This document shows, piece by piece, positions 1 to 10,399 of a DNA stretch of 64,000 nt. The notes beneath the pieces are model-generated. The model ran no database searches. It saw only the letters and a program-made list of their open reading frames with translations, and had not been told where the DNA came from. Source of the DNA: Deroplatys truncata (taxonomy: Eukaryota; Arthropoda; Insecta; Mantodea; Mantidae); assembly GCA_030765065.1 (NCBI GenBank), contig CM060990.1:665210618-665274617 (forward strand). Direction: 5' to 3'. Position numbers and translations under genes: made by a program. Each line of letters begins with the position of its first letter. Position 1 is the stretch's first letter.

Positions 1-357
1 TGAAGATATATACTCGTTTCACACTTCCTGGTGCACAATGTGTGAATGTCATTACACGTAAAAAAACCTAAATGAGGGGTTGACACCTAAAATAACCTAA
101 ATATCTGTTTTCCCTTTTAGGAAATGAAGAATGTTATTTTCGGATTGAAACTCATTGTAAAATTATTTCCAACACTTATAGCCAGCAGTTCAAATCACTA
201 CGGTTAAACGCAGCACATGCGGCGTTGTGACACCTGGATGCAGCTGATAGGTCAGGAGGAGCGTAACCTGTGTAACGAGATCACCTCCAATCATTCACTG
301 AGAGTACAACAGACAGAATGTGTGGTGATTGATTGTTACAATACTTTTCTAGTGTAA
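1..357. other. Non-coding stretch, nothing recognised
   Basis: I see no gene, repeat boundary or known motif here. It may be the 5' flank or decayed N-terminal half of the hAT-like relic that follows, but no recognisable coding remains. Confidence 0.4.
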
Positions 358-1165
358 TTGTTGCATAGTGAAGCAGATCCACACTTCTCTTTTGTTAGTG
401 ACAGACAGTGCTGCCTACATATTGAAGGTCGGGGGGGGCGGGGTTTCTACAACCCTTCCTCCCGACCATGCTACATGTTACATGCTTGGCCCGTGGCCTG
501 CACCACCTTAGAGGAGATTAGAAGCCACTTCGATGACACAAACAGCCCCATATCTTTGGTCAAGAGGGTTTTCTTAAAAGCCCCAATACGTATAGAATTG
601 TTCAGAGAGAAAGTACTGGCAACCCCTCTTCCACCTGAGCCGATACTTACCCGCTGAAGATCTTGACTGTCTGCTGCCATTTACTATGCCGAGCACTTAA
701 AAGACATTAAAAATGTCCTCAATGAATTGGATGAAACAGAAGCTTCCTGCATTGCCAAGGCTAAGAATTCGCTCTTGCCGCTTCCCTTGCATATATTAGG
801 ACACCAGAAGCTACTCTCCGGTTGGAAAGTACAACTTTGCCACTGTAAGATGCTCTAGATATCATTGGCAATGTTTCCAGTAAGGAAATACCTGGATAGT
901 GGGAGTTGCATGTTCTTCGAAGTTGCACAGAGTTCTTCAATGAAATCCTGGTTTTGAAGATGTGAAAATCACCAATTCAGTATTGCAGGGAGAAAAGGTT
1001 ATAGGAAAAATACCCCTAGAACCTGCTGAACTGGCATCTATGTTCTACGCCCAAATGACGTCATGTTCCATAGAAGGAGCCTTTTCTTCATACAAGAATG
1101 TGTTCTGTGGTAATAGGATATGGTTTACTCCAGAAAATTTGAAAATGTATGCAACTAGCTACTAC
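358..1165 (+). pseudogene. hAT-like transposase relic (C-terminal part)
   Basis: Broken reading frame resembling the C-terminal half of hAT-superfamily transposase-like proteins. A 99-residue open stretch ends in PPEPILTR; the frame continues past two TGA codons lying where the family has tryptophan (R-W-G-x-W-L), then reads AAIYYAEHLKDI and NELDETEASCIAKAKN. After frame changes and further stops, the dimerisation-region signature returns at 962-1165 as MTSCSIEGAFSSYKN followed by NRIWFTPENLKMY. Family knowledge: these proteins have a zinc finger, an RNase H-like catalytic core and a C-terminal dimerisation region; only the last part is visible. At least four lesions make it non-functional. 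It could be a domesticated-gene relic rather than a transposon, but I see no introns or conserved start. Confidence 0.7.
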
Positions 1166-1465
1166 AAGCTAAAAATAAATCTTAAAAATAACTACCAAAG
1201 AACAAAATTATTGATACCTGTATTAATGCACAAAGCAAAACATAAACAAAACTATTTAATCAAGAAAAACCATAAAAAACCTCTATTTTAAGCATATAAG
1301 AAACCAAAATGAAGGTGTATTCCATCTAAAAATCCGGGCCCTAGTTATAAACATCGCTCATCTGTTAGTTTGTATGTACCTATATTGTTTTTCAGACTAG
1401 CCACATAGAGAACTGGTACCGGATTTAGGGGAATAGGACTCTCTTTATGCACGGCAGTGTACATT

Positions 1466-2680
1466 CACTACGTGATCAAAAGTATCCGGACACCTGCTGA
1501 AAATGACGTACAGGTTTGTGGCGCTCTTCATCGGTAATGCTGGAAGTCAATATGGTGTTGGCCCACCCTTAGCCTTGATGACAGCGTTCACTCTCGCAAG
1601 CATATTTTCTATCAGGTGCTGGAAGGTTTCTTGGGGAATGGCAGCCCATTCTTCACGGAGTGCGGAACTGAGGAGAGGTATCGCTGTAGGTCGGTGAGGC
1701 CTGGCACGAAATCGGCGTTCCAAAACATCCCAAAGGTGTTCTATAGGATTCAAGTCAGGACTCTGTACAGGCCAGTCCATTACAGGGATGTTATTGCCGT
1801 GTATCCACTCCGCCACAGACCGTGCAGTATGAACAGGTGCTCGATCGTGTTGAAAGATGCAATCGCCATCCCCGAATTGCTCTTCAACAGTGGGAAGCAA
1901 GAAGGTGCATAAAATATCAATGTAGGTCTGCGCTGTGATCGTACTACGCAAAGCAACAAGGGGTGCAAGCCCCCTCCAGGAAAAACACGACCACACCATA
2001 ACACCACCACCTCCGAATTTCACTGTTGGCACTACACACGCTGGCAGATTACGTTCACCGGGCATTCGCCATACCCACACCCTGCCATCAAATCGCCACA
2101 TTGTGTACCGTGATTCGTCACTCCACACAACGTTTTGCCACTGTTCAATCGTGTAATTTTGACGCTCCTTACACCAAGCGAGGCGTCCTTTGGCATTTTC
2201 CTGTGTGATGTGTGGCTTATGAGAAGCCGCTCGACAATGGAATCCAAGGTTTCTCACCTCACCCCTAACTGTCATAGTACTTGGAGTGGATCCTGATGCA
2301 GTTTGGAATTCCTGTGTGATGGTCTGGATAGATGTCTGCCTATTACTCGTTACGACCCTTTTCAAATGTCGGCGGTCTCTGTCAGTCAACAGACGAGGTC
2401 GGCCTGTACGCTTTTGTGCTCTACACGTCCCTTTGCGTTTCCACTTCACTATCACATCAGAAACAGTGGACCTAGGGATTTTTAGGAGTGTGGAAATCTC
2501 GCGTACAGACTTCTGACACAAGTGACACCCAACCACCTGACCACGTTCGAAGTCCGTGAGTTCCACGGAGCGTCCCATTCTGCTGTTTCACGATGTCTAA
2601 TGACTACTGAGGTCGCGGATAATGAGTACCAGGTAGTCGGTGGCAGCACAATGCACCTAAGATGAAAAACGTATGTTTTT
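1466..2680 (-). mobile_element. Tc1-like transposon, copy 1, one end missing
   Basis: Tc1 element in minus orientation. The left end carries the 29-bp terminal repeat starting CACTACGTGATC and ending CCGGACACC, the same as in the second copy at 40080-41323. The right (transposase 5') side follows copy 2 through its 5' untranslated part up to about 2679 and then diverges into unrelated sequence, so the outer terminal repeat is absent. The dinucleotide outside the surviving end is TT rather than the TA expected of a Tc1 target. The element therefore looks truncated although its gene is open. Confidence 0.9.
1547..2578 (-). CDS. Tc1-family transposase, full-length open frame
   Basis: 343-codon uninterrupted frame encoding a Tc1/mariner-superfamily transposase, the enzyme that cuts and pastes the element at TA dinucleotides. 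Residues 1-110 hold the paired-type helix-turn-helix DNA-binding region ([18 protein letters not shown]) and a GRPR-type AT hook (TGRPRLLT). The catalytic triad is intact: [18 protein letters not shown], then [12 protein letters not shown], with 34 residues between the second Asp and the Glu (DD34E). Length is usual for Tc1 proteins, and the ATG is shared with copy 2 near 40213. No introns. Because the element lacks one terminal repeat it probably cannot move itself, but the protein could act in trans if expressed. About 14 residues differ from copy 2 over the first 110. Confidence 0.93.
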   Translation of the reverse strand: MGRSVELTDFERGQVVGCHLCQKSVREISTLLKIPRSTVSDVIVKWKRKGTCRAQKRTGRPRLLTDRDRRHLKRVVTSNRQTSIQTITQEFQTASGSTPSTMTVRGEVRNLGFHCRAASHKPHITQENAKGRLAWCKERQNYTIEQWQNVVWSDESRYTMWRFDGRVWVWRMPGERNLPACVVPTVKFGGGGVMVWSCFSWRGLAPLVALRSTITAQTYIDILCTFLLPTVEEQFGDGDCIFQHDRAPVHTARSVAEWIHGNNIPVMDWPVQSPDLNPIEHLWDVLERRFRARPHRPTAIPLLSSALREEWAAIPQETFQHLIENMLARVNAVIKAKGGPTPY

Positions 2681-4023
2681 AGATGTTTCATAAATTCAGA
2701 TTGCAGTTATGTTCATGCAGCGCTCTTGTTATTTTACTTCACCTGCGACCGCATGCTCCTAACTTCAAAATGCTTAGTTTTATACTGCCTTTCTAATCTA
2801 CATTTTTCTGCACATTGTTTTTCTGCATGCTGCAAAATTAACATAGCCGGATTCGAATCCCTACTAGCAAGAGCATACGAGGATGTAATATAGTTTCTTC
2901 TAAGTTTCGAAGCGCCTACATGCCAGCTAAGAATGGTAATTGTGACCTCTGCTGTAGCTTGAGGAGGCGAGAACAATGTAGGAACAATAAAACCAGCCTG
3001 CCTCATCCACTTTGTATTATGTCATGCGCCAGCTATGCGACAGAGTGAATTTTGGAACTGATACACATACGTGTAATGACGTTGTGCTTTAGTACCGTCG
3101 CGCCGACGTGAACTTGAAGTGAGAACAAACTCTTTCTCTGCTGTTAATTGTTTAGGATTTCAATAGAAGTACGTACGAGGGAAAAACAATTGAGCAATTC
3201 TGCCTCAAGGAGCTAATATATCTCGAGAACTCCCAGTGGCAAAGACATTAATAACGAAACGAACTAAATCATTCGACATAACGTTACACATAACACTTGA
3301 GCTCTAGTTTTTAAAGTAATCTGCGAATTTGAATGAATAACTGATGTTAAGGGTACACATAGTTGAAATTTCTAAACTTTATATTTATGATCATATGTTT
3401 TTGAAATTTTACAAGTAAAACACTATATCTTAAGCATGTATTCAAATTTTATAGCAATATTTCCAGTGGTTTTCAAGTTATTAATTGTTTAATTATTTTA
3501 ATGGTAAACGGAAAAAATAAAAATGTTACTTATATAAACATCTTGTAATTCACTTATATAAATTTGATTTAGTTTTTGAGAAAAACATTACAAACTGATT
3601 TGGAATAATATTTTTCTGTTATTTTAGTGTGTTAATTAGATATTATAATTAATATTCCTACAATATAACCTACACAGAAAAACATCTCCCAACATTTTAA
3701 TACTTGTATTTTTTGTGTTTTTCTACAATAGAAATTGCATCGTGTAGAGCGTTTTGAACGCGTAAAATATAGACGAAATAGAAAGCGAGAAAAACAGCTT
3801 TGAAATTCTAAAAAGCTATCTGGCCTTGTGCGCAGGGCATGTAATAAGGTCGTATAACATAATTTTCAGTTATTTATAATAAAAACTAAATACGCATTAT
3901 GAAACTAGATGATTATTCTTATTAATAGACATTTAAACAGAAAATTGGATTTTTTTAAGGATTTCGTTGAATTTTCATCTATGTGTACTCTTAACTGATG
4001 TACTGTATGATATAGTAGCTTGG
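2681..4023. repeat. AT-rich non-coding stretch with a short interspersed repeat
   Basis: No gene is visible. About 2745-2835 (minus strand) matches 6597-6672 (plus strand): both contain GATTAGAAAGGCAGTA and, nearby, TTGAAGTTRGGAGCATG, so they are diverged copies of one interspersed repeat in opposite orientation. The rest is AT-rich with no structure I can name. Confidence 0.5.
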
Positions 4024-4260
4024 AGTCTAGTCCTGCTATTCCTTGGCACGGAATACACGTGATTCGATTCCAGTCATGTGGATGCAGTTCTTTTAGCCCA
4101 GGGATCGTTAGAAATTTCAGGAAGTAGCGATTTGTGGGTCCAGAAAACCAAAATTCTGGCTAGAGGAGGCACGATGCTGACCATATAGCTCATCGTTTTG
4201 ATTACATGATCGCCCACTTCCGCCGTGCGCATGTGGGAGTAAGGCCTGCAGTCGTTTTAT
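4024..4260 (+). repeat. Diverged SINE-like repeat, family P, copy 1
   Basis: Resembles 9565-9835 and 44560-45380 in its second half, which reads roughly GCCGTGCGYATGTGG then AAGGCCTGCAGTCG. A B-box-like GATTCGATTCCAG lies near 4052. Strongly decayed; interpretation as a tRNA-derived SINE is tentative. Confidence 0.45.
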
Positions 4261-4892
4261 GACCTAACAAGAACTATGTCTCCGTAGAACAAATATAACG
4301 TGTTAAACACTTTAACATGAAGCCAAAAATTGTGCGCGAGTCCATAATTTTTAATAGCGTTTAACGTCCTTACTACTACGTATATACAGCATCACAGATG
4401 GTGAACACTGATAATACACGAAATGAAATAACAATTTGAAAACGAAATGATTCAGACCTAAGTTTAGGGTGTCGCCGCATTTACCAGTTATGAGAACCGA
4501 GGATTGATATATTGCCCATTTTATGACTAGCTTGTCAAGTAATGCTTGTTCTTATTGAATTTTATAGTATTTGGAAACCATAAGAGAGAGCCTAACTGCA
4601 AAAGGTTAGGGCTCATTAAGGTACAAAACCTATGCTAATTTATTTAACTTCTTTCAGCCCAATGCTGCCATATGGCATTATTATGTGTATTTGTTGTTGG
4701 AAGTTTGATAAAAGATTTGACTTGTAGGGATTAGCTTTCACTATTTCGCTGTTTTTATGTATTTCTTTCTTTAACTTGTATATCAGTATAGACTAAAATA
4801 AAAAACAAAAATAAAAATTGCATTTCCTGCCTTTCTTTTTTAATATAAATTCAAAACACGTGTTCAGATACTGATAGCAACATTCACAGATG
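4261..4892. other. Non-coding stretch, nothing recognised
   Basis: AT-rich sequence without a supportable gene or repeat boundary. Confidence 0.4.
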
Positions 4893-4901
4893 TCAATTGC
4901 C

Positions 4902-5181
4902 GCGTCGTCCTCCGTGGTATAGTGGTTACCATGCTATCCTCTAGTTCCCGAGGTCGCGCGTTCAAACCCGCTGGAGGGCGATGGATTTTTTCGGGCGTAA
5001 AATCCTTAGCATGGCTTCCTTCGGAATGGAAGTAAAGACGGTGGTCCCGTGTCGTAAAATCTCAGCCTGATAAACAGGCCTCTGAGCAAAATTTCCGGTA
5101 TTTCACGCCCAATATAGAATGGGACGCTAAGACCATAGCAGTTAAAGAGCGTCCATAAATAAAGATCAATTTAATCTTTGT
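4902..5181 (+). mobile_element. SINE family A, copy 1 (full length)
   Basis: tRNA-derived SINE. The head has a polymerase III A box (TGGTATAGTGGTTA, 4917-4930) and a B box (GTTCAAACC near 4959), resembling Asp/Glu/Val-type tRNAs. The body has signatures found in the other copies: TTCGGGCGTAAAATCC, GTAAAGACGGTGGTCCC, AGGCCTCTGAGCAAAA, CACGCCCAATATAGAATGGG and AGTTAAAGAGCGTCC. The direct repeat TCAATTGCC flanks it (4893-4901 and 5182-5190) as a target-site duplication, so the ends are well fixed. Mobilisation would depend on a LINE. Confidence 0.92.
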
Positions 5182-5190
5182 TCAATTGCC

Positions 5191-5540
5191 ATTTATTTTA
5201 GGTGGGTCCACCCCATCCTTCACCAGACTTGGTAACACCGCAGCAAGGATTCGAAATCCTCGCTAGTGATGTTCATCGCTGAGCTACAAATCTGAGATTA
5301 AGGCAAGCTATAGGACACAATTATCCACCATATACCATCAAAAACCGATTTCAGTCGAAAATAAATTGGGCTGGAAAGGGTTAAACTGGAGTTAAAGGGT
5401 TAAACAATCACTGTTGTATGTTATTTTCTCAAGCTGAAGTGCCTCATCCGTTGGAAGAGTTTAAAAATGTGTGCTACTGATGTTTTCTTTTCCTCCGTTG
5501 TAGGTAACTAACAAGGATCACTTCACTCGTACTAAACTGG
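5191..5540. other. Non-coding stretch, nothing recognised
   Basis: No gene or repeat boundary seen. A tRNA-like string near 5244-5290 is too poor to call. Confidence 0.35.
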
Positions 5541-5820
5541 AACTTCTTTGGGTTGCAAGGTTAGCTGGCTGAGTGTATGGAAATTAAAGAGGTTTTTATC
5601 CAAAGTAATATTTAGTGCAGTTTTCAAGCGTGAAAGTTTTTTGCCGGGCATTGTAAGGATAGAAGCCGAGGATATCACAGACACCGTTCTGGCTCAACGC
5701 GCCGAGCACAAGTCAACCAACTCCAAAGCTCGAAAATCTTAAATATAATTTTTGGCTAAACCACTGCAATTTCTGAGAAGCAAACACCTCGGCCAGCTAA
5801 CCTTCAAGCCCGAAGTTTCG
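5541..5820. mobile_element. Small inverted-repeat (MITE-like) element
   Basis: The ends are inverted copies: AAGGTTAGCTGGCTGAG at 5557-5573 pairs with CTCGGCCAGCTAACCTT at 5788-5804, and similarity extends outward to AACTTC / GAAGTT at 5541-5546 and 5813-5818. About 280 bp with no transposase. A 64-codon open frame inside has no recognisable product. No clear target duplication, so the superfamily is unknown. Confidence 0.6.
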
Positions 5821-6770
5821 AATCAGTAGTGGTTCCTGTAAGCCCATGTTGCTTAATTCGAAATCAGTGTTAGCAAAAATGTTGCAGTATTAGGTGTATA
5901 TGGTACTTAACTTGCTAGTTTGTAAACCTTCAATCAATTCAGCTGTAATTTTTGTTACATATTTATTCACACATAATTATTTTATACTTCAATTTTATGT
6001 TCAAATTTCAAAAAATGAAAATTAAGTCTTCGTGGAAAGTCTCACGTGTTAAAAATGTTTAAACATTATTCCTTGTATATACTTCAAGGATAACATTTTG
6101 CTTAGCATTAATATTTTTCCTGAAAGAATGAAGTATGTAATTTTTTAATTTTTAGAAGTCACTCGTACTTTAAATTGCCAAGATCGTAAACCCAAAACAA
6201 TATTCGATGTCAAGAAATGGCTCTTTTCATCCCTTCAAACTAATGGCTAAGGAATACTGAAATTTTGAAAGAAATTGATAATACAGAATTGCACCATGTG
6301 GAAATTTTCGTCTAACAAAAACGTAAAATAAGATTACAAGAAAACCGAAATTCAAAACCTCTCGTGATATTTTTGCACACAGTTAAACGTCGTATTCGGG
6401 CATTGAAACTGTCAGAAAGGCAAAATTTGATTTGGATACTAATTCTACAATGTTTGAGAATTTTTTTTCCACTCTAAAACGTTATTTTTACTTATTTTTA
6501 TTTTTTTAGAAATTTTATGGAACACTCAGAAACGAATAGTTATATATGTGTGCTGGATAGAATAACCACGTTTTATATGTGCAGTGGAATATAAAAGTGC
6601 GGAAAAACAATTTGCCGAAAATAGCAGATTAGAAAGGCAGTAAGCACTTTGAAGTTGGGAGCATGGGGTCACAGATGCGGTATAAAAACAGGAGCGCTTC
6701 AAGTCTGACTTTATGAATCGTCTTCATTTGCGAGTCAAAATGAAATGTAACTCACAGGGAAAGTTTGTAC
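5821..6770. repeat. AT-rich stretch with short interspersed repeat at its end
   Basis: Mostly featureless AT-rich DNA. About 6597-6672 is the opposite-orientation partner of the repeat at 2745-2835. Confidence 0.4.
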
Positions 6771-6990
6771 GTGCCCGCCTCTGTAGTGTGGGCTAGCTAG
6801 TCAGCTTCACATTCAAGAGGTCCCGAGTTCAATCTCAGTTAGGGTGATTTACGCGGATGAGGTTTTTCCATGGTTTTCCCTTATCCTGAAAATACGAATG
6901 GCGAGTAACTTTTAGCTCTTTGGAACCCAGCTCATTTGAGCATCATTTCACCCATTTAATTAATCATCCATATGACGTAACCGATTAAAT
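6771..6990 (+). mobile_element. Probable tRNA-derived SINE, family E
   Basis: The head begins GTGCCCGCCTCTGTAGTGTG and has a B-box-like GAGTTCAATCTC near 6826, followed by a body with GGTTTTTCCATGGTTTTCCC, a string type shared by several SINE bodies in this window. No second clear copy and no target duplication seen, so the ends are approximate. Confidence 0.55.
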
Positions 6991-7002
6991 GACTTGATTT
7001 AA

Positions 7003-8557
7003 ACTGATGTGATATATTCACATAACTTTCTCTACCCTCTATCGCTTATTAGTTCGTATACAAACTGTTTCTACCAAAGCTTATTTTTCTATATACTTCA
7101 TTTTAATCCAAATAAAACATTGCAGAAATAGATACATTACACATTTCGTTATATATACAGCGATAGTAAAATGTTTAAGAACTGGACGCCATATGCTGAC
7201 CTTAAAATTCTATACTGTTTCCATGCAACCGCGAGAAACATATTGACAGCACATTAAAAGAATGACCAAATAATAAGTAATTCGAACCATTAATAACGGA
7301 TATCTTAGAAATGGCTTAAGTCACAAAAAGGGTTATTTGGAATAAATTGTGTATTTTAAAGAGACCTACATTTTTGTGTAATACGTTTTCGTCTATCGCC
7401 TAACGTTTACCAGTTAAGGCTGGTTCACAACCAACCAGAACGGTAAACCAGAACGAGAACGAGAAAGTTGGAATACATGTATTCAAATGGGAATGTTCAC
7501 AACCGACGGGAAGCCTTCCCGGGCCCCGGGAACAGGAAAGAAGAGTTGCCCAACTTTTAACTTTCTCGTTCTCGTTCCCGGGCACGGTATATTAGATCCC
7601 TATTGTGCATATTAGACTCATCACTCTAGAGGTTATTCTAGGCGGCCGTTACATGAAACAGCCACTAGTGCTCTCTATAGTCGCAAGCTGGAAACATGAA
7701 ACTGGAAGGAATTAGTAGTAAATGTGCTTTCTAACCTCATCCCGACACCCGCAAATCTAATCAACGTTGCTTCCTCTGGTGAAAGGATCATTTGTAGTTT
7801 GTTTATATGCAACTCAAAACTGGGTATTACCTAAGAACAATGGCAAAAGCTAAAAAGAACGGCTAAAACCGGTGGAAATGAAAAAAGAACAATAAACAAT
7901 TTTAATGTATGCCATTAACTAAAGGAATGAAAGCTTGGTATAAGTAGAGGGATCGGAAATGTAATGGATATGCATTTAGATAATGTTTACTCTATCGAAT
8001 TTTGACGTTGGCTTGGCTAAATTGGAAGTAGATGAAAAAATATCATTGGTGAGTTAAAAACAAATGAAATCCTAATGCGTAAATTCGACTTTCACTTTGT
8101 ATTCGATATGCATTCCCGTTCTCGTTACCGGGCTGTTGTGAAGCAATATCTTGCATGGTGCATTGCTTCCCGTTCTCGTTTCCGTTCTGGTTACCGTTCT
8201 CGGGCGGTTGTGAACCAGCCTTTACGCAAGATTATGAAAGATTCCTTCCGAATGAAGAGGACTTCATAAATTATTCCCAGAAAATTCAAGATACACATTT
8301 TTTTTTGTCACGTAAATATATTTAACATACGGTATTTTAATCAAAATCGTTAAGAGCATATTTTAGAAAATAAAAACATTTCGAAAAATGTTCCATGTAA
8401 ATGGTAGTTTGGGGTGGATAGATTTTCTTGATAATCTTTGTGTCGCATCTTTGCAAGATGCAGAACTTAAATATCAAATTTGGTATTTAATCGACTTTTC
8501 GTTTTTTGGGTTCACAGGCCTCAAAGCATATTTCCAGTGAAATCTCGACATGTACAC
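7003..8557 (+). mobile_element. Family H element, copy 1, split by a TIR element
   Basis: Copy of the most abundant repeat in the window. The left end has CTGATGTG followed by ACTTTCTCTA (as in the other copies); the body matches other copies in the phrases CATTTCGTTATA, CGTCTATCGC, AACGTTTACCAGTTA, CCAGAAAATTCAAGATA, TTTTAATCAAAATCGTTA and AAATGTTCCATGTAAA. It is interrupted at 7417-8221 by a PIF/Harbinger-like element; joining the flanks restores the uninterrupted arrangement seen in other copies. The right end is decayed. The strand is given relative to the TCTGATG end. Confidence 0.8.
7417..8221. mobile_element. PIF/Harbinger-like non-autonomous element with TTA duplication
   Basis: 805-bp element bounded by inverted ends: AGGCTGGTTCACAACC at the left and GGTTGTGAACCAGCCT at the right, with further matching subterminal strings (AGAACGGTAAACCAGAACG versus CGTTCTGGTTACCGTTCT). 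The target duplication is TTA (7414-7416 and 8222-8224), the TWA type characteristic of PIF/Harbinger. Other family H copies show the empty site reading ACCAGTTATAC. Internally, pieces of the terminal sequence recur (GTTCACAACCG near 7494; CCGGGCTGTTGTGAAG near 8127). No transposase frame, so it must use one supplied in trans. Confidence 0.85.
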
Positions 8558-8889
8558 ACTGTCTCAACTAGTGAGTACTTGTACACAATGAGAAACCAAC
8601 TATTACATGCTCATACAGTCCTGTCTGTTTGTACTCAAGACAAGCGTTCGGTATTACCATACCATCCGGTAAGATTCACAACACAAATTAGACATTGAAC
8701 ACACACCTAACGACAGTGACTGGTACTGTAAAAGAGTGAGCTTTGTTTACATCTGACACAACACAAATAGGTTTCACAGTTGGAGGCTAACGTCACAGAC
8801 TTAATGCTGACACATGTAGGGCAGGAAAAAAAACTTCTGCCACCCCGTGTTGCTACTCCGAAAATACTTATTTTGGCACTTCCTCTCCT
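8558..8889. other. Non-coding stretch, nothing recognised
   Basis: No coding or repeat boundary recognised. Confidence 0.35.
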
Positions 8890-9138
8890 CTCTCCTGAGA
8901 TTGGTTAGAACGGGAATAAGAAAACCAGTTGCATTAATTTCTGAACACAGTCACTTCAGGTAACATCTACGTAAATTATGTCTCTACAAAGATGAACCCA
9001 TTTGTAGAATGTGCCAAGATGATGAGAAAATTACCTCGCATATCCTCTTTGACTGTCCATTCTTGGCAAGAAAGAGATTTACTCTTTCCATAACCAGAGA
9101 AGATTTAAGAAAGGATGCTGACATTGAAACCAAGAAGG
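8890..9138 (+). pseudogene. LINE C-terminal fragment with zinc-binding motif
   Basis: Decayed piece of the region after the RNase H domain of a Jockey/R1/I-type non-LTR retrotransposon protein. The frame reads ALISEHSHFR, a stop (where Tyr is usual), HLRKLCLYKDEP, then the zinc knuckle ICRMCQDDEKITSHILFDCP (C-x2-C-x8-H-x4-C) and FLARKRF. The family typically reads TGHCxxxYHL then CRxC...HxLxxC. It stops abruptly at the start of a 5'-truncated SINE in the same orientation. No reverse transcriptase domain remains upstream. Confidence 0.75.
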
Positions 9139-9352
9139 TGGAGGGCGATGGAGTTTTTCGGGCGTAAAGACCTTAGCATGACTTCCTTCGGAAGGGAAGT
9201 AAAACCGGTGGTCCCGGCACGTTTTACGGCACGTAAAACAACCTCGAGCCAGATAAAGAGGCCTCTGAGCAAAATTACCGGTCTTTCACGCCCAATATAG
9301 AATGGGACGCTAAGAACCACAGCAGTAAAAGAGCGTCCGTAAATAAAACTCA
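9139..9352 (+). mobile_element. SINE family A, copy 2 (lacks tRNA head)
   Basis: Body of family A from GGAGGGCGATGG onward, including TTCGGGCGTAAAG, GGTGGTCCCGG, AGGCCTCTGAGCAAAATT, CACGCCCAATATAGAATGGG and AGAGCGTCCGTAAATAAA. The tRNA-derived promoter part is missing and the SINE joins directly to the LINE coding fragment. No target duplication seen, consistent with 5' truncation or a recombination joint. Confidence 0.85.
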
Positions 9353-9564
9353 AATGTAATTTAATTTGCAACTTGTTTAGGGAATAGATTTTGGGAAACA
9401 ATAGAAGCATCCTTTCCAATGGAGTATCACAATAAGTCTTTTAAGCTGCGTCCGGGATGTCAATAAAATTCTTACAAAAAAACCTTACCATCTATTCATC
9501 ATCTACTCTTGTTACTGCCTTTCTACTCCGTAATTTTCTACAGTTTACCGCCTCAGTATATGAA

Positions 9565-9835
9565 ATACCTGGTTAGGCCCTGCGCCGTGGTGCTGTGGGC
9601 TGGAGAGTGGTCCTCTGGTTCCCGGCCACGGATTTTAATAGGTATAGGAGCGGTGCCCACTCAGCATCGTCAGGAAAGTGAGGAGTTGCGATAGACAGCG
9701 TCCCCGGCCTCGACATCAAACATTGTTGCTGGCCACATCTCCTTCGCGTATAGTTTGATCAACCACCTTTGCCGTGCGTATGTAGGCGTGAGGTCGGCAG
9801 TCGAGTTGGCAGTCTAAGGCCCTGCATGGGGCGCT
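9565..9835 (+). repeat. SINE-like repeat, family P, copy 2
   Basis: Best-preserved copy of family P. It has a GC-rich head (GCGCCGTGGTGCTGTGGGC), then TATAGGAGCGGTGCCC, CAGGAAAGTGAGGA, TTTGCCGTGCGTATG and GGTCGGCAGTCG. These strings recur in the same order at 45205-45380. Origin uncertain; the head is only weakly tRNA-like. Confidence 0.6.
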
Positions 9836-10399
9836 CATGATTTCAGTAAAACACGTGCGGTCATAGGAACTGAAGACGCAGAAGTTCATTTAAATTAATG
9901 TCAACACCAGCAAACTACGAACTTTTTCATGCGAATTAAATGATGCCACTTCCGCCCATATAAGAGCACAGCACTCCACATGCACTGCAAGCTTCAGGTA
10001 AAGTGTTGCCGCGTATTAACATCGGCACCAAAGGTTGCGTGACACTCAAACTGGTAGACGAGTTTGTGAACTATAAGGCTGTTCCAGATCTTTGCCGTTA
10101 CTTTAAAACGTAACTGATCGGTGTAACATTTCTTCCAGAGCTTTACGTTCTCTGGAAAGGCGAATACCTGGTAATTTAAAGCCTCGGAGTAATGTATGTA
10201 CATTATTTCATTCCAGTTATTATCCCGAAAGACTTTGCGGTGGGCTAAATGTCAAACGAAGAAGGTCATTTAAGGAGCAATTCTTTCCAGACCACCCAGA
10301 TGCAGTTAAAAGCTGTACCGCCTGTAGTAATTTATTCTGCATGTTTACTGCTCAGAATGCAGACTTTCCTTGGTTTTAAGAATGAAGCCCTTTGTATTA
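9836..10399. other. Non-coding stretch, nothing recognised
   Basis: No supportable feature; possibly the decayed upstream part of the LINE fragment that follows. Confidence 0.35.

Noticed and set aside
4902-4975. tRNA gene call at the SINE A head
   Set aside because: Promoter boxes are present but the sequence does not fold into a complete cloverleaf by eye and continues into a SINE body.
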